DNA of 64,000 nucleotides, from the NCBI GenBank assembly GCA_029204225.1, contig CM055104.1, forward strand, positions 46,195,835 to 46,259,834, read 5' to 3'. A model generated the notes under the pieces. It did no database searches. It was given only the letters and a program-made list of their open reading frames with translations, and was not told the origin of the DNA. How positions within the stretch are numbered: the stretch's first letter is position 1; each line of letters starts with the position of its first letter. Of the stretch, positions 32,328 through 44,161 are shown piece by piece. The stretch is from Diphasiastrum complanatum (Eukaryota; Streptophyta; Lycopodiopsida; Lycopodiales; Lycopodiaceae). Made by a program: the position numbers and the translations under genes.

Positions 32328-34031
32328 TCAGTATCGACGCCTTCGCAGGCGTTCTGCTTCCAAGCGTCTAGAGATTGCATCCACCATACCAGTACGCCTG
32401 TCTATCACCTCTGCCAACTGAGTGGCCTGGGAGGCTACCACAGTGTAGGCTGCCTGGTAGTACCCAATCTCCGTTTCCAATTGTACGACTTCATTCTTGG
32501 CTGCAGCAAACTGGCCTTGCACATTCAACAACTTGTCTCTCAAATCCGTGAGCTCTTCTTTTAGAATCAACACTTTGGCTTCACTGGCAGCAAGGTTATT
32601 CTTTAGCATTTCCACATCTGTAGATTCCCTCACCTTACCTGTAAAGCTTTTCAGAATATGGGCTTTTAACAGAGGTGTGCTTTCTATCCATTTATCCATC
32701 CACTTGACATCCACACATTTAGAAGCCAACCAAACCTCGGCATCTTCATCAGCAACAGGAAATCGGGTTAATAGCAACTGACCATGACAAGGTGTAGATT
32801 CTCCATCATTATAGAGAACTGTTTTGATGCTGCTGGTAGGCGTCACAGGTGGCGAACGCAACTCTCCGGCATCCACTGAAGTAGTGTCAACTGATTTTAC
32901 GGGAGTAGTTAGATCAACTGACAGTACTAGCTCAGCCACCAAAGGGTCTTTACCAACATCAATTCGCCCTTGTGGGCCTTGTGAGGACTTTTCAACGTGG
33001 ACATCTTCTATGATCTGCATACCTGGTTCTTCTGGTTCATTTCTGGCAGCAACATTCACACCTGCTTCAATAGTAACTTCACTTGGAGCATTAGGAACAC
33101 TCCCATCAGATTTCAAAGCAACAGAGCCAACCTCAGGGATCATAATAACCACAGTATCAGGATCCTCCTTAGTATTGCTGACATTTGAATAATGATCATC
33201 TTCTCGATCTTCGACACCCCCCTGCAATGCACCTTTATTTAACTTACGTCTTGTACGCGACCTTGCAGAAAAAGTGAGCTTCCGTTTAGCCATCTTCGTT
33301 AGCCTGACTTTCACTTTAGGCACATTAGGATCAGCAGCAACAACATTGTCATTACCAGAACCAGCAACTTCATAAGGCATCTCACTAGAACTGGGTAGCA
33401 CAATCAACCCACTTCCCACATACTGAAAAGTGGGAATGCCTAACCATTCCACTATCATTTTATTCCAAGGTAGAGGAAACTCCAGTCTTTTGGTCTTTCC
33501 TGAGGCGAATCGACTGATATCCGTCTTGATCAAATCCACGGTCCACTCAGCCCAATTCAAAACGACACCATTGAAAGCTTTAACAGCAGCCTCAACCAAC
33601 GCAGCATTGAGAAACTTAGGACGGGCTCGCCATGTCAATACTTCCGCCACCCAGGTAAGAAATTCAAACAGCTCAGGATCCTTGCACTTTCCCAAGGCAA
33701 AACATGACTCATGAGGGGTTGGTTTTTCCCCACCAAAATAATCTCTCAACATCTCAGCTTCTTTGGCGTCATACAACCTCTTCTTAATAGATTCGCCAGT
33801 AGAAGGAAGCTTCAAACTAGCGGCGGCCCATTCACACATCAAGAATCTTGATCGCCCGTCGGAAGTCTTCACAGTCCATGACTTCTGATCACAATTTTTT
33901 GCCATAGGCTCAATTACTTGCAAAATGACAACCGGCCATGCTTGAATGGCGAAATCCAACAGCCCAGCATCGCTCAAACGTTTCCTACCAGCTCCAGCAA
34001 CATAACCAACGAAGCGAGAAGGATCACGCAT
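32328..34031 (-). CDS. Unidentified 567-aa protein with basic segment and coiled coil
   Basis: An uninterrupted ORF that I do not recognise. The N-terminal half (residues 1-215) looks globular and Trp-rich (AEWTVDLIKTDISRF, LPWNKMIVEWLG). Residues about 255-275 are strongly basic (KMAKRKLTFSARSRTRRKLN), resembling a nuclear localisation signal. Acidic and Ser/Thr/Pro-rich sequence follows. The C-terminal 100 residues have a heptad-like pattern (EMLKNNLAASEAKVLILKEE) typical of a coiled coil. No RT, protease, integrase or zinc-knuckle motif is visible. TTTATAAGG lies about 65 bp upstream of the ATG. It may be a host gene or an accessory ORF of a retroelement; no LTR or PBS could be tied to it. 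Confidence 0.6.
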   Translation of the reverse strand: MRDPSRFVGYVAGAGRKRLSDAGLLDFAIQAWPVVILQVIEPMAKNCDQKSWTVKTSDGRSRFLMCEWAAASLKLPSTGESIKKRLYDAKEAEMLRDYFGGEKPTPHESCFALGKCKDPELFEFLTWVAEVLTWRARPKFLNAALVEAAVKAFNGVVLNWAEWTVDLIKTDISRFASGKTKRLEFPLPWNKMIVEWLGIPTFQYVGSGLIVLPSSSEMPYEVAGSGNDNVVAADPNVPKVKVRLTKMAKRKLTFSARSRTRRKLNKGALQGGVEDREDDHYSNVSNTKEDPDTVVIMIPEVGSVALKSDGSVPNAPSEVTIEAGVNVAARNEPEEPGMQIIEDVHVEKSSQGPQGRIDVGKDPLVAELVLSVDLTTPVKSVDTTSVDAGELRSPPVTPTSSIKTVLYNDGESTPCHGQLLLTRFPVADEDAEVWLASKCVDVKWMDKWIESTPLLKAHILKSFTGKVRESTDVEMLKNNLAASEAKVLILKEELTDLRDKLLNVQGQFAAAKNEVVQLETEIGYYQAAYTVVASQATQLAEVIDRRTGMVDAISRRLEAERLRRRRY

Positions 34032-34091
34032 AGCTGCTACTGCCTAATACATATAAACCTCTCTGCATGAAAATTATGCTTCTAGCTGCCT

Positions 34092-34100
34092 CCTTATAAA
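34092..34100 (-). promoter_or_regulatory. Candidate TATA box upstream of the orphan ORF
   Basis: TTTATAAGG on the minus strand, about 61-69 bp before the start codon at 34031. Spacing suits a short 5' untranslated region; no other promoter evidence is visible. Confidence 0.3.
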
Positions 34101-35027
34101 CCCAAAACCCTGAGCTTTGTGTGCTCTATTTGCTCTATCTGTCAGTAACTGGTTAGGCAAACGTCAGATCAATACACGTCATGAAAGTAAACAATTATCA
34201 CATGAATTGCAGATTTGCATGCAAAAAACACATCATTTGCATACTTCACCAAAAAGCATACTCACTACACTACGTGTTGCATTTCTCAATATTTAATCAA
34301 GAACTACCTATGCTTCAACAAGTACGACTTGCTTAGGTAGAGGCTACATGCCAAGCCTTATCATTGAGCCTAAGGACCTCAACAAAGCTACCTTATCCTT
34401 ACTAGATAGCTAGCCACTATTTGGCTTCATTTGACTCATCTTAAAATGCCCTTAGTTGGCCACAAACTCTCCCTCATTTCATAGTATGATCTACTAATTT
34501 TTGGCCCTACCCGTATGGTAGGGATAATGGCCGTTTTTATTCCTGCTGACTTGACAGCATAGGGCTTTCTTTTTGGGACGAAAGTTGGTTTGCCCAACAA
34601 ATATATTGGAGAAAAAGTATATTCATTACAATAATTGATGGGAATTTATTGCCTCAACCAATGAGGTGTCCCACTAGAAATGACAGCTACTTGGCCATTT
34701 CATTCTCCCTCCCTCCATCGTGTTTTGGAGAGATTACCATAGATATTTTGTAGACATCTTAGCCTTGGATCATCAAAGACCATATGGATGGTGGAATTCT
34801 CAATGTTCCTAGAATGAGAGATTTCGATGTACAATGGCATTTAGAAAGTGTTTTGTGTTGGAAATTAAGTTCATGGTTTTCTCCCCGGGTGATACTATTT
34901 CTATTTCAAGATTTTTCCTGCACATTTTTTATCACTGATCTAGGGTCAGATGCAACCTCCTTGGTTCCATGTCTGCTCATATGATACCTGCAAGAATCAC
35001 AAAAGAGAACCAGCCGAACTACTTGAT
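34101..35027. other. No gene seen
   Basis: AT-rich intergenic DNA. The open frame at 34784-34984 shows nothing recognisable. Confidence 0.4.
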
Positions 35028-35204
35028 GTGAAAATTGTCAGCATTTCCTAGCTAGCTTGAGGCCTAAATTGGCAATTTTCGTACATAGTTTTGGATCTAA
35101 CCTTTCACGCGTGTGAAAGAGGCCTAGGTACTTTTATTTAAGTATATATTTCATATTGAAAAAGTCTCAAACTTCAGGACCTTCAAAATGACACTAAAAT
35201 CATG
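35028..35204 (+). repeat. LTR 5' fragment, copia-like
   Basis: Starts TGTGAAAATTGTCAGC, like Element 1's TGTTGAAAATTGTCAC, and holds TTTCACGCGTGTGAAAG, a near match to the palindrome found in other LTRs. It ends abruptly at a minus-strand gag. Confidence 0.45.
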
Positions 35205-35714
35205 TTATTTGGATCCGCTCACAAACATCTGATAGGGTTCTGCAATGCTGCACAATGCATTGTGCACCAGCTCCACATCACGTATGCACTCACCAATAGA
35301 ATGCAGTTCATCTCTCATTGTCTTGATTCTGGTCATGTACGTCTGAATGTGCTCTCCTTGCTCCATGCAGGCACTATTCAACTTTGACTTCAGAAACATG
35401 ATTCTTGACGGATTTGACGTCTCAAACTGTTCCTTTAGCACATCCCATGTCTGTCTGGGTGTAACAGCATCACAAATGTGAGTAATGATGTGATCCTTCA
35501 CTGACAAGTTAATGAAGGTCAAAGCTTTCCTCATCTTTTTGTCGAGCACTTTGATATCCGCTTCATTTGGCGGCCTTCTCTCATCACTTGTGACGACTTC
35601 CCACACGTCTTTCTCCATCAGTATGTTTTTCATTTTGAATTTCCACACTGCATAGTTAGAAATCTCGTCCAATTTGCTACTTTCACTCAAAATGGACTCT
35701 CCCATGTTTGTCAT
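35205..35714 (-). pseudogene. Copia Gag N-terminal part, minus strand
   Basis: Open for 169 residues: KLDEISNYAVWKFKMKNIL, EKDVWEVVTSDER, KDHIITHICDAVTPRQTWD and MFLKSKLNSACMEQGEHI match the copia Gag (UBN2-like) fold. The normal continuation is cut off at 35205 by the LTR fragment. A minus-strand PBS lies upstream at about 36519. Confidence 0.8.
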
Positions 35715-36518
35715 CGCACAACTGCTTGAAACTTCTGCTGTAGGCTAAAAACAGTATGTCGAGGCCAACGGTGATGTCAGAAGTTGAAAATAATGACCTG
35801 CACTTTTTCCCTTACCAGGCCACTCGCCGCTTTTCCACCAATTAGAAAGCCAAATCGGCGTCGCCTTCCGAAATGCACTCAGTCGTCAACTCCCAACAAC
35901 GTGCCCAGTGGAATGGTGAAATCACTTCTGGCATACTCCGAACACTTTCTCTGCTGCAATCACTCTGTTTTGCTGTACCGTACTTGCAGGTACAGTCCGG
36001 GTGCCCTTCGTTTGGAGGTTATAGCCTTTCGTTTGGGTCAAAACGGACAAAGGACCCAAAAATAGGGACTTTTCTAGTTTTTGAACTGTTTCTTCACCTT
36101 GAAGAAACTTCACTCTTCACTTGTGAAGGGACCCAGCTCCAATTTCAGTATGAAAATTTTTAATGAAGTTGAAGGCCAAAATGCACTTCACTTCTTCAGG
36201 GCCCTCTTCAACAACCCTTCAGACTCCATCCAATGGTTGAATCTGATCCAAATGTGGATATCCCTTCTGGGTAGCACAATCTGAGCCGTCGATCTTGTAA
36301 CTTCTCTATCCAACGGATCTGAGCACTTTTGTGCACCAATGGAGAGTCTTGTAGATGTTGTCCACTTCGAAACACTATGGTTTCACTTTGGTTCCACGCG
36401 CGAACAGTTCGCGACCTCCCTGTCTACGGCCGCACCTCCCCAAGCTCATTTTTTCTTGATCTAACTCGCCTATGGATCGATTTGAGCACAATTTGAGGCC
36501 TGGAGCAAGGCCGCCCTA
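35715..36518 (-). other. Untranslated leader of the minus-strand copia element
   Basis: Lies between the PBS and the Gag start. No conserved coding frame is visible. Confidence 0.5.
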
Positions 36519-36528
36519 CTGATACCAA
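36519..36528 (-). other. Degenerate primer-binding site
   Basis: Reads TTGGTATCAG on the minus strand and then diverges from the full TGGTATCAGAGCC. Its position between an LTR and a gag supports the call. Confidence 0.6.
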
Positions 36529-36531
36529 GTC

Positions 36532-36921
36532 TGTAGAGTGTTCAATTATGAAATTCCGTGGAGAAACGGTGATTTTAGCTCAACTTGACAAAGTGGCTTT
36601 TTTCACCTTTTACTGCAAATCTACTAGGTTAACTGTCTGGAGACAAATCTCTGACATAAACCTTAGAATCTCTCCATGGCTGGTTGACAATGTGATTAGC
36701 TTCCTTTCTGTCCTTACGTCATCCAAAACGGTGCACAAACAGCGAAGAAATCACCAGTTATATATAAAAAACCGTAACCCAAAACCCGGTTTCAATTTTC
36801 AGCTGGCTTCAAAATTGTCAATTTTTCACCAAATTTTTCCCTGTCTGATGCTATGCATAGGTAATAATCCCTCTGCTGAGCTTAGCAAGCCTCTATAAAC
36901 TAGAAACCGTGCACCAGTGCT
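36532..36921 (-). repeat. 5' LTR of the minus-strand copia element
   Basis: About 390 bp on the minus strand, from TGGTGCACGG to CACTCTACA. It interrupts the RT at 36926, so it inserted into an older copia copy. Ends are approximate. Confidence 0.5.
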
Positions 36922-36925
36922 TCTC

Positions 36926-37500
36926 TTAAGTCGAGAATACCATGACCTTGGGGCTTGCTTTAATCCATATAAACTTTTGAAGAGCAAGCAAACTTTTCCC
37001 TCATCATGGATGAACCCAATAGGTTGATCCATATAGATCTCTTCTTCTAGATAGCCATTTAGAAATGCATTAGAAACATCTAGTTGAAGAATTTGCCAAT
37101 TGAAAAAGCAAGCAAGAGAAATTATGATTCTAATTGACACCATCTTTGCAACTGGGGCAAAGGTCTCCTCATAATCAAGTCCATATACTTGAGCAAAGCC
37201 TTTAGCACAAAGCCTAGCCTTGTACTTGTTGATTGTGCCATCTTGATTATACTTGACTCGAAAAATCCATTTGCAACCAATGGTATGCTTGTTGGATGGA
37301 AGATCCACAAGCTCCCATGTATTATTGGCCATCAAAGCATCATATTCTTCCTTCATGGCAAGGTACCATTCTTTTGAGTTGATAGCATCATATACATCCT
37401 TTGGCTCCTCATGAGAAATAAAATAGGCACAATTAGTGGAGTTGATTTCCACTTGCTTTTCTCTATCTTCATAGGTAAGGAGCCTCAAGGAGAAACTCGT
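36926..37500 (-). pseudogene. Copia RT fragment, minus strand
   Basis: Continuous frame with EWYLAMKEEYDALMANNTWE, CKWIFRVKYNQDGTINKYKA, LQLDVSNAFLNGYLEEEIYM and LYGLKQAPRSWYSRLK. It is broken at 36926, before the catalytic YVDD, by the LTR above, and at its 5' side within the linker. Sequence is close to 24869-25855. Confidence 0.85.
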
Positions 37501-37569
37501 GTTTCCTCTCATTGTATGGTGAGTACTCTTGATTTCCAATGAAACCCAACTTTGGCACTTTGTAAACAC

Positions 37570-38490
37570 TGTCTACAGGCCGTACTACAGCCTTATTTCC
37601 ACAAATGTGGAGTTGGATTACACTTATTGATCAATGCTTTGATTGTCTCTACTTGTTTTCTATCAAGCTGCTAAACTAGATCTTGTTTTCTGATGACTAG
37701 TTTTTGAAATTTGTCCAACATTTGCACACTTGTTCAAAGAGAAATTTCTTTTGACATTTGCTAAAAACCAAGTGTCAAGAGATTGTCTACAAAAATGTTC
37801 ACCTTGAGCCAGGCAGATGTTGCTTCATTGCCAGGAAAAGCATTTTGATAGCAATCAAACTTTTTTCTTACATCTTATAGCCATATTAAAATTTCAAAAA
37901 TTTGAAGTAAAGAGATAAAATGCTAAGTTTAATGATTTTTTTTTAGCATTCATCTGATGTATGGAATGTTTCTTTTGAATTTAGGGCAACATTATGGTCT
38001 TACAAAAGCTCAATCTAAAATTATTGATTAGATGAGAGCTTTCCTCCTTGAAGACAAAAAAAAGAAGAGCACAATTTGTATTTCATCCGTAAGCCAGATG
38101 ACATGGATAGAGGTGTAATGAGAAGCAGACTTGGATTTGTAGCTTGCTTTGGAAGATGAAATGCAACCTACACATTTGAGTGATTTGCAATTGTCTAGTT
38201 GGGATGATTGACTAGAGAAGTTACAGGTTGATCGTTATATTCCCCAATTCAAGAATATTAAGTAAAGTATTACGTGGGAATCGATATATGTCGCTAACAA
38301 AAGTCCGAACCTTTTAGCCGTCAATTTCGATGGTCGACATTTTTTTTGGTACCACTGATGTGGGATGGGTCGAGAGGAGCTCATATAGCTATTTGCCATC
38401 GATTGAGTTGAGGTGCATTATTGAATTGAAGAAGAAAATAATTTAATGCTTTCCAATCCAAGCTTCTAGGATTATACATGTATTGACTTA
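37570..38490. other. No gene seen
   Basis: AT-rich DNA between two minus-strand copia fragments with no recognisable coding or repeat structure. Confidence 0.4.
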
Positions 38491-38495
38491 ATGTG

Positions 38496-39500
38496 CTAAC
38501 AATGTATGCTACTTGAAACCATTCGTGTATCAATCAGTTTGCAATTAGACATATAAAATATTTCTAGAACGTTCTCTAGATATTTTTGCTGGCTAAGATA
38601 GATTTTCTTTTGTAATCTATTTCTAGTATTGTGAATTCTTAATAAAGAATGAAAAGTGCCTAGATCAGTCATGTCAGATTCCTTTGACAGATCACTCTTA
38701 GTAGTGTGCAGTAAGACTGTGTCGTTAGACAAAATAAATGTATCATATAAGTATAGAGCTATATGAGCTGAATTGACACCTATATGCTTGGAATAAGCAT
38801 TACAATCAGCTGAATTGTTTGAAAAACCCAATTGAATAAGATAAGCATTGATTCTTTCGAACCAAGCCCTTGCGGCACGTTTCAAGCCATAGATTGCCTT
38901 GTGTAGCTTGCACGCTTTGTGCTCTTGGCCTTTGACTTTGAATCCTTCTGGTTAGAAGGTGTACAACTCTTCTTTGATGTAGCCATTGAGAAACACTATC
39001 TTGAGATCCATTTGATGCATTTCGAGGTCTTCCACGGCTGCCAATGCAATCAGAGTCCTGATTGACTGCATTTTGACAACAAGACTAAATATTTCTTGAA
39101 AGTCCACTCCCTGGATTTGAGAGAAACCTTTAGCCACCAATCGTGCTTTCCATTTTGCAATGGAACCATCAAAGTTGATCTTCTTCTTGAAGATCCACTT
39201 GTTATCGATAACTCTCTTGTGAGTGGGGAAGTAGGCCAGGTTCCAAGTCCGGTTAGTCAAAAGTAAGTTGTACTTGTTTTCCATATCTTCTTGCCACTTC
39301 ACAACATCCTTAGAGTTAATAGCTTCAGCTACAATCTCCAGATCTCCTGATGAGGTCCATAAAGATTGGGGTGTATACCTCACAGGAACTGTTTGAATTC
39401 TTGAAATTTTTTGAAAATATTGTGATGGTGTTTCTTTTTTAATTTGTCCAGATCTGCTCAAGGTTGTCAGAAATGGTGAACTCCTGCCACTTTGCCGCAA
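38496..39500 (-). pseudogene. Copia RT fragment with destroyed active site
   Basis: Reads NKWIFKKKINFDGSIAKWKA, DLEMHQMDLKIVFLNGYIKE, then in a new frame KRAARAWFERINAYLIQ. A position where YVDD is expected reads YLYDTF. A stop and frameshift near 38890-38955 separate the two halves. It belongs to a lineage different from Element 1. Confidence 0.8.
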
Positions 39501-41528
39501 CGTGCCTTGACTCGAAGGACGAACGATTTGCGAAACAATTCACAAAAGTCAGCGAGCTTCCAAGACAAATGAAGGATGAACGATTCGCGAATCATTCGTG
39601 AATCGTAAACATACCTCTAGGACCACAACAACTGCAAAGCGACGCAAAACAGAAAGACACAAAAGAAGCAAAAGAAACAAAAAGAAACAAAGCAAACGAA
39701 AGGGGATCTTTCACGCTGCCAGCTGGTAGCTCAACGGGCTTGGAGTCCTAGACTTCACGCCCAGCTGAAACGAGTAGCAACGATGGAGAGTAACTGGATA
39801 GTTGATTAGCATTAACTAATCTTGTAATTCTCGGTTTAGCTGTCTTGTAAACTCCACGCAGTGGAGATATATAAACTATTCTCCTAGATAATAACGTAGA
39901 TTAGAAAACTGTAATACTGTAAGATATAGAGAGACATAATGAGTAGAGCAGAAAAGAAAAATACTAGAAAACAAAAAAGAACAGAAACGACACAGATGTG
40001 CATGAAAGTCTGCCAAGCAGAACACAACGAAAGAGCAGAGCGTCAGGCCGCCAACAAGCGAGACACTGACGACCTCACTCTAAAAATCAAACTCATAATT
40101 GATTGCTCTATTTTTGTGCATCTTTTGTCTTACACTCTCTTGATTGCTAGAATGAAATCTGTTCTGTTGTTAGACTAGAATCTGTTTTGTGATGTGTAGT
40201 CGCGTGTCTAGGTTCCTGTGAAGCTTTTGCGCAAAAGAAAAACTTAAAAGAAACAAAATCGTTCGCGACAACGAAACGAAAACCGTTTTGTGACAGAGCT
40301 AGCTTGGTCTGGTGCGGTGACAGGTGTTGTCGGGTGCTCGACTTCTCTAGCTATAGTTGTAGGCTTTGTAGAAGAAACATCACAATTAAATGAAAAAACA
40401 AAATGTTTCTATTGCCAAAGCTTTGCTAGCTTTCCACCCTAATTTTGACAGAAAAGACACACGAAACAAAAATGTTCGTGAACAATTTCACGACACACGA
40501 CACGAAATTGTTTGTGACACAAAATCATTCGTGCTCCACAAAGGACCAAGAAGATTAGCCAAGTACCATGGGGTACAAGTATTTGATCAAATATCATGAC
40601 ATCAACAGAAGTACTCTAGAACGTGGCTAATCTGCCACTCTTGTAATCCATGATTAGTTGTAGATGTTTAATCTTTCTGATCTAGAAGTTACACGACACG
40701 ACACAAAAAAGTCGCGAACTATATACTTTCTGTTTGATGCATAAAATCGTAAGACGAAAATATACAGAATATATGTCCGCCTGTGAGTGAGACAATTTTG
40801 TAAGAGGATCAGCAAATCCAAAAGTCAACTAGTAAGCGAGACACTATTCGTGAGAGAATTGTATTTCTCTCACGCCAATGCACTGTGTGGATCTGTCGCA
40901 CAATGCTTGAAATCAGAAGATCAATAAATAATATTGTAGTTGTTATGCGCATATTATTCCGAATGATTGTATGATCTCGGATGAATATTTGTCTGCTACT
41001 ATTCGTGTATCTGATTCACTTGTTTATTAAATTTCACACATTGGTTTGATATTTTTGAATGGTATAATAATCTATAACGTAGATCAACAGTGTGTGTCTA
41101 CATTATGGAGGATTGTAGGAATGATATAGCTGGTAGTGACCAGCAATCACATCTGAGTTCCACACGAACTGATTTTATTCGCGAATGTTTTCATTTCGTG
41201 TTTCACTTCACGATCACTTGGTTTTAAGCATAAATCAATTTCAGAACTCATTTAAGTTTTGTTTCGCTTCGCTTCGTCTAGTTTTGTTTTGTTTTGTTTC
41301 GTTTCGTTACAGAGCCTGATTGATCTTTTCGTGAATTCTTCTATTTCATCTAGTTTCGCTTCATTTCGTTTCGTTGTAGAGCTTGACTGGATCGCGAATT
41401 CTTCTCGAGCAAAAATTATTCGTGATCTAAACAGTTTTGCGAAATGTTTGCGAATTGTTCGTCGAGAGATTCCTATCAGTTTGTTACCAAAATTTTACTG
41501 GAATTTTGAATCTGCACACTTTCCATCA
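39501..41528 (+). repeat. LTR-like region rich in TCGCGAA motifs
   Basis: Ends just before a PBS at 41530, so at least its 3' part is a 5' LTR; its start is not resolved. Words such as ATTCGCGAATCATTCG, TTCGTGAAC and TCGCGAAC recur, as in the LTR at 11172-12241. A TTTCGTTTCG-type microsatellite lies at 41250-41320. The open frames inside show no known domain. Confidence 0.45.
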
Positions 41529-41529
41529 G

Positions 41530-41542
41530 TGGTATCAGAGCC
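41530..41542 (+). other. Primer-binding site
   Basis: TGGTATCAGAGCC, about 100 bp upstream of the gag ATG at 41644. Confidence 0.9.
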
Positions 41543-41643
41543 ACCCTACCATAGTCTGACATAGCCGAAAAGCTATCAGATCCAGGAGGCTGAGCATTCA
41601 AACAAAGAACCATTAACAAGTGAGAACACAATTTTCAGGAGCA

Positions 41644-43020
41644 ATGGATTCAATAAGCAACATACAATCCAAGTTTTGTATACTCTTGGATTCATTAGGA
41701 TCTAACTTCCTAGCATGGAAGGTTAAGACCTCACTGATACTAAAGAGAGAAGGATTATTTCCCTGGGTAGATGGCACCGAGGAGATGTCTACAACAACAG
41801 GCAAAAAGCTATGCGAATGGAGAGAGAAGAATGACAAGGCAGTAGCCTTGTTATCAACATCCATCGAGGATAGTTTGACTCTTGACCTGGCTATACTCTC
41901 TAAAGCAAAAGAGATGTGGGATATACTACTCACAAGATTTCAGACGAAATCACACAGTCAGATAATGATGCTTGAAGATCAGACAAAATTGTAGTGGGAT
42001 GGCAAAGACCTCACTTCCTTTATTAGGAAGATGAAGGATCTATTCCTTTCACTACACAATTCTAGAGCATAAAATGCAGTGTCAGTAGAGAAGCAACTCA
42101 CTTATCTGTTGAGAGTCTTTCCAAGATCCTTCCAGACAACCAAAACACTGCTAGCAAAGGATCCTACAATGACACTCAAAAAGGCAATTGTCAAGGTTCG
42201 AGAAGAAGTCGAGGCTCGAGAGCACCTTGATCACAAGGATGCTTCTGACTAAGCTCTCTACAGCAACAAGGAGAAAACAAAGAAACAATTCAAGCCTAAG
42301 AGAGAGTCGGATCGAAAGCAGGATCATGATCATCAAGCAGAAGGAACCAACAAAGGCAAATGGAAGAACAAAGGAAGGTCGAAACAACAAAGTGGAGACA
42401 AGAAGACATGCGTGAGATGGAAACGTGAAGGACATACTGTCGATTCGTGTTGGCTTAATCCAAAAATTGAGTGTATATACTGACACAAGAAAGGTCATGC
42501 AGCCATGGACTGTAGTGAGAACCAAAGAAACAAATCAGCTCAAAGTTGACAGGAGAACAACAATAGTTCGTTCTATGTCGAAGAGCTAGAGAGCTCAAAG
42601 ATAGGCAAATAAAGATCGAATCATGGTAATTCGGCCGCCTACATCTGTGCAGACATGTGTATAGTATTAACACCTGACACACAGGAAGTAATCCTTGATT
42701 TAGGAACTACCTCACACTTTGTTACATGAAGACACATCATGTATGATTTTCGAAGTGCAAATCCATCAAGATTTATCGTTCTTGGAGATGGATCGAAGCA
42801 TCGAGTGAATGGTATTGGTTCACTGTGGCTCAACACAAACGGCAGAGACAGATGACTTGAAGATGTTCTGTTCATGCCTACACTATAGCAGTACTTGCTA
42901 TCAATGACAAGAATAGTTGATGCAGGGATGCGTGTAACATTCTCAGACGAAGCATGCAATGTTGTTGATGCAAGTACCAATAATCTGATCACTCAAGGTA
43001 GAAGAAAAGACAAAACCAAC
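41644..43020 (+). pseudogene. Copia Gag-protease, many in-frame stops
   Basis: The frame can be followed from MDSISNIQSKFCILLDSLGS through LAWKVKTSLILKREGLF, two zinc-knuckle-like blocks (CVRWKREGHTVDSC; the second damaged at its first half), a protease site changed to LDLGTTSHF, and LEDVLFMPTL. At least seven in-frame stops interrupt it, mostly TAG or TGA where Gln, Trp or Arg fits. It ends at 43020, where inverted gypsy LTR sequence begins. Confidence 0.75.
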
Positions 43021-43330
43021 CATGTAACTAGACATAGCTTAAGAAGATCAACGTTCTGAAACAGTGAGCAATCCTACCACTATCTACTAAATCAGAAAGC
43101 GATCAAGAACAAGATTAACTATCGAAACAAGGAACAAGAAACAAGTAACTAGATTCCTAACAGCATTTTAACAGTCTAAGAATCAAGAAACCGTTACTTT
43201 CTTTATTCCTAGATTGCTCAAGAACAATCAAGAACAGGAATTTAAGAAGGTATGCAAGATCTACGACACTATTCCAGCCTATTTAGTTTACTTGAGTGCT
43301 GATTCCTACCTTTACCAGAGGGAGAATACT
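43021..43330 (-). repeat. Gypsy LTR fragment, inverted partner of 18740-19140
   Basis: The minus strand shares long blocks with the plus-strand gypsy LTR, including TTCTTGATTGTTCTT and AAAATGCTGTTAGGAATCTAG. It truncates the copia fragment at 43020. Confidence 0.7.
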
Positions 43331-43403
43331 GGTGTTTACTCGTTTAGACTGGGATCCCGATGGTGAAGTGGCCTTTGATCATGTACGCTTGGACTTTGTT
43401 GAC

Positions 43404-44123
43404 TCAATGGGAATTTCCCATGTCTTGTCCGCAAGCTGCAAGTGTTGTTGAAGCTTTGGCCTTGACTTGGTGGAGGGTGATATCTATCAAGAGATATCCG
43501 AGTATTGTTATTGACTGCTTGTTCTTAATGCACTCATGAAGGCAGTTTGAAACAAACTGTGCCCAATCATAGAGGTTCTGGGCATGCAGTCGTGAATCTG
43601 CCATCATGTGAAACAGAGACATGGGTACCCTCTACAACTTGGTTTTTGGTCGTTGTGTGCACTTTGTCAAGTACGCACATGCCGCTTGTAGTTGTGGGTC
43701 ATTGATTGCTTCGACTCGATACCCATCCTTGTTTTTCCACTTGGCCACGGATGGGTCAATGAATTTGAAATATGTTGTCTGCTCGATTTTTTTAAGTGTC
43801 CTGGTGACAGCATTGGGTCCTCTTGGGAACCCAAAAGGTTGCAAGTCGGCCGGTGCAAATGATATGTTGTAAACATAGTTCCTCATAGAAGGAACTATTA
43901 GCTGGCATGACCTTGCTGTAGCATTGTAGTTGGCATATATCATATGCACGAGGTACGGGCTTTGATACCCCGTCAGGACTGGCATCTAGAACTCAATGGC
44001 TTGAAAGAAGGATGCTGCCTATTGGTACCAATGTTGCATTTCAGTAATATCCAATTTGGACAATTGGATGTCAAGCTTATTGGCATCAGGGTCATCAGAA
44101 TTGGAGGCAGGGTTGGTAGACAT
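43404..44123 (-). pseudogene. Unidentified decayed ORF next to the minisatellite
   Basis: From an ATG at 44123 the frame reads MSTNPASNSDDPDANKLDI, then two TAG stops (each replacing a position where Gln would fit), then MPVLTGYQSPYLVHMIYAN, APADLQPFGFPRGPNAVTR and TYFKFIDPSVAKWKNKDGY. A frameshift near 43630 leads into LYDWAQFVSNCLHECIKNKQ. I do not recognise the family. It begins about 40 bp after minisatellite array 2, much as gypsy gag follows array 1, so it may be a gag-like or extra ORF of a gypsy element. Confidence 0.45.
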
Positions 44124-44161
44124 GATGAAAAAATTGGAAAATAAGAATTTGAAAAAAGGGT

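Noticed and set aside
33400-33720. Plus-strand ORFs opposite the orphan protein (32497-33714)
   Set aside because: They are shorter, overlap a longer open minus-strand frame and show no features.
39705-39770. tRNA-like stretch GGTAGCTCAACGGGC
   Set aside because: An A-box-like word is present but no B box, T-stem or paired acceptor stem was found.
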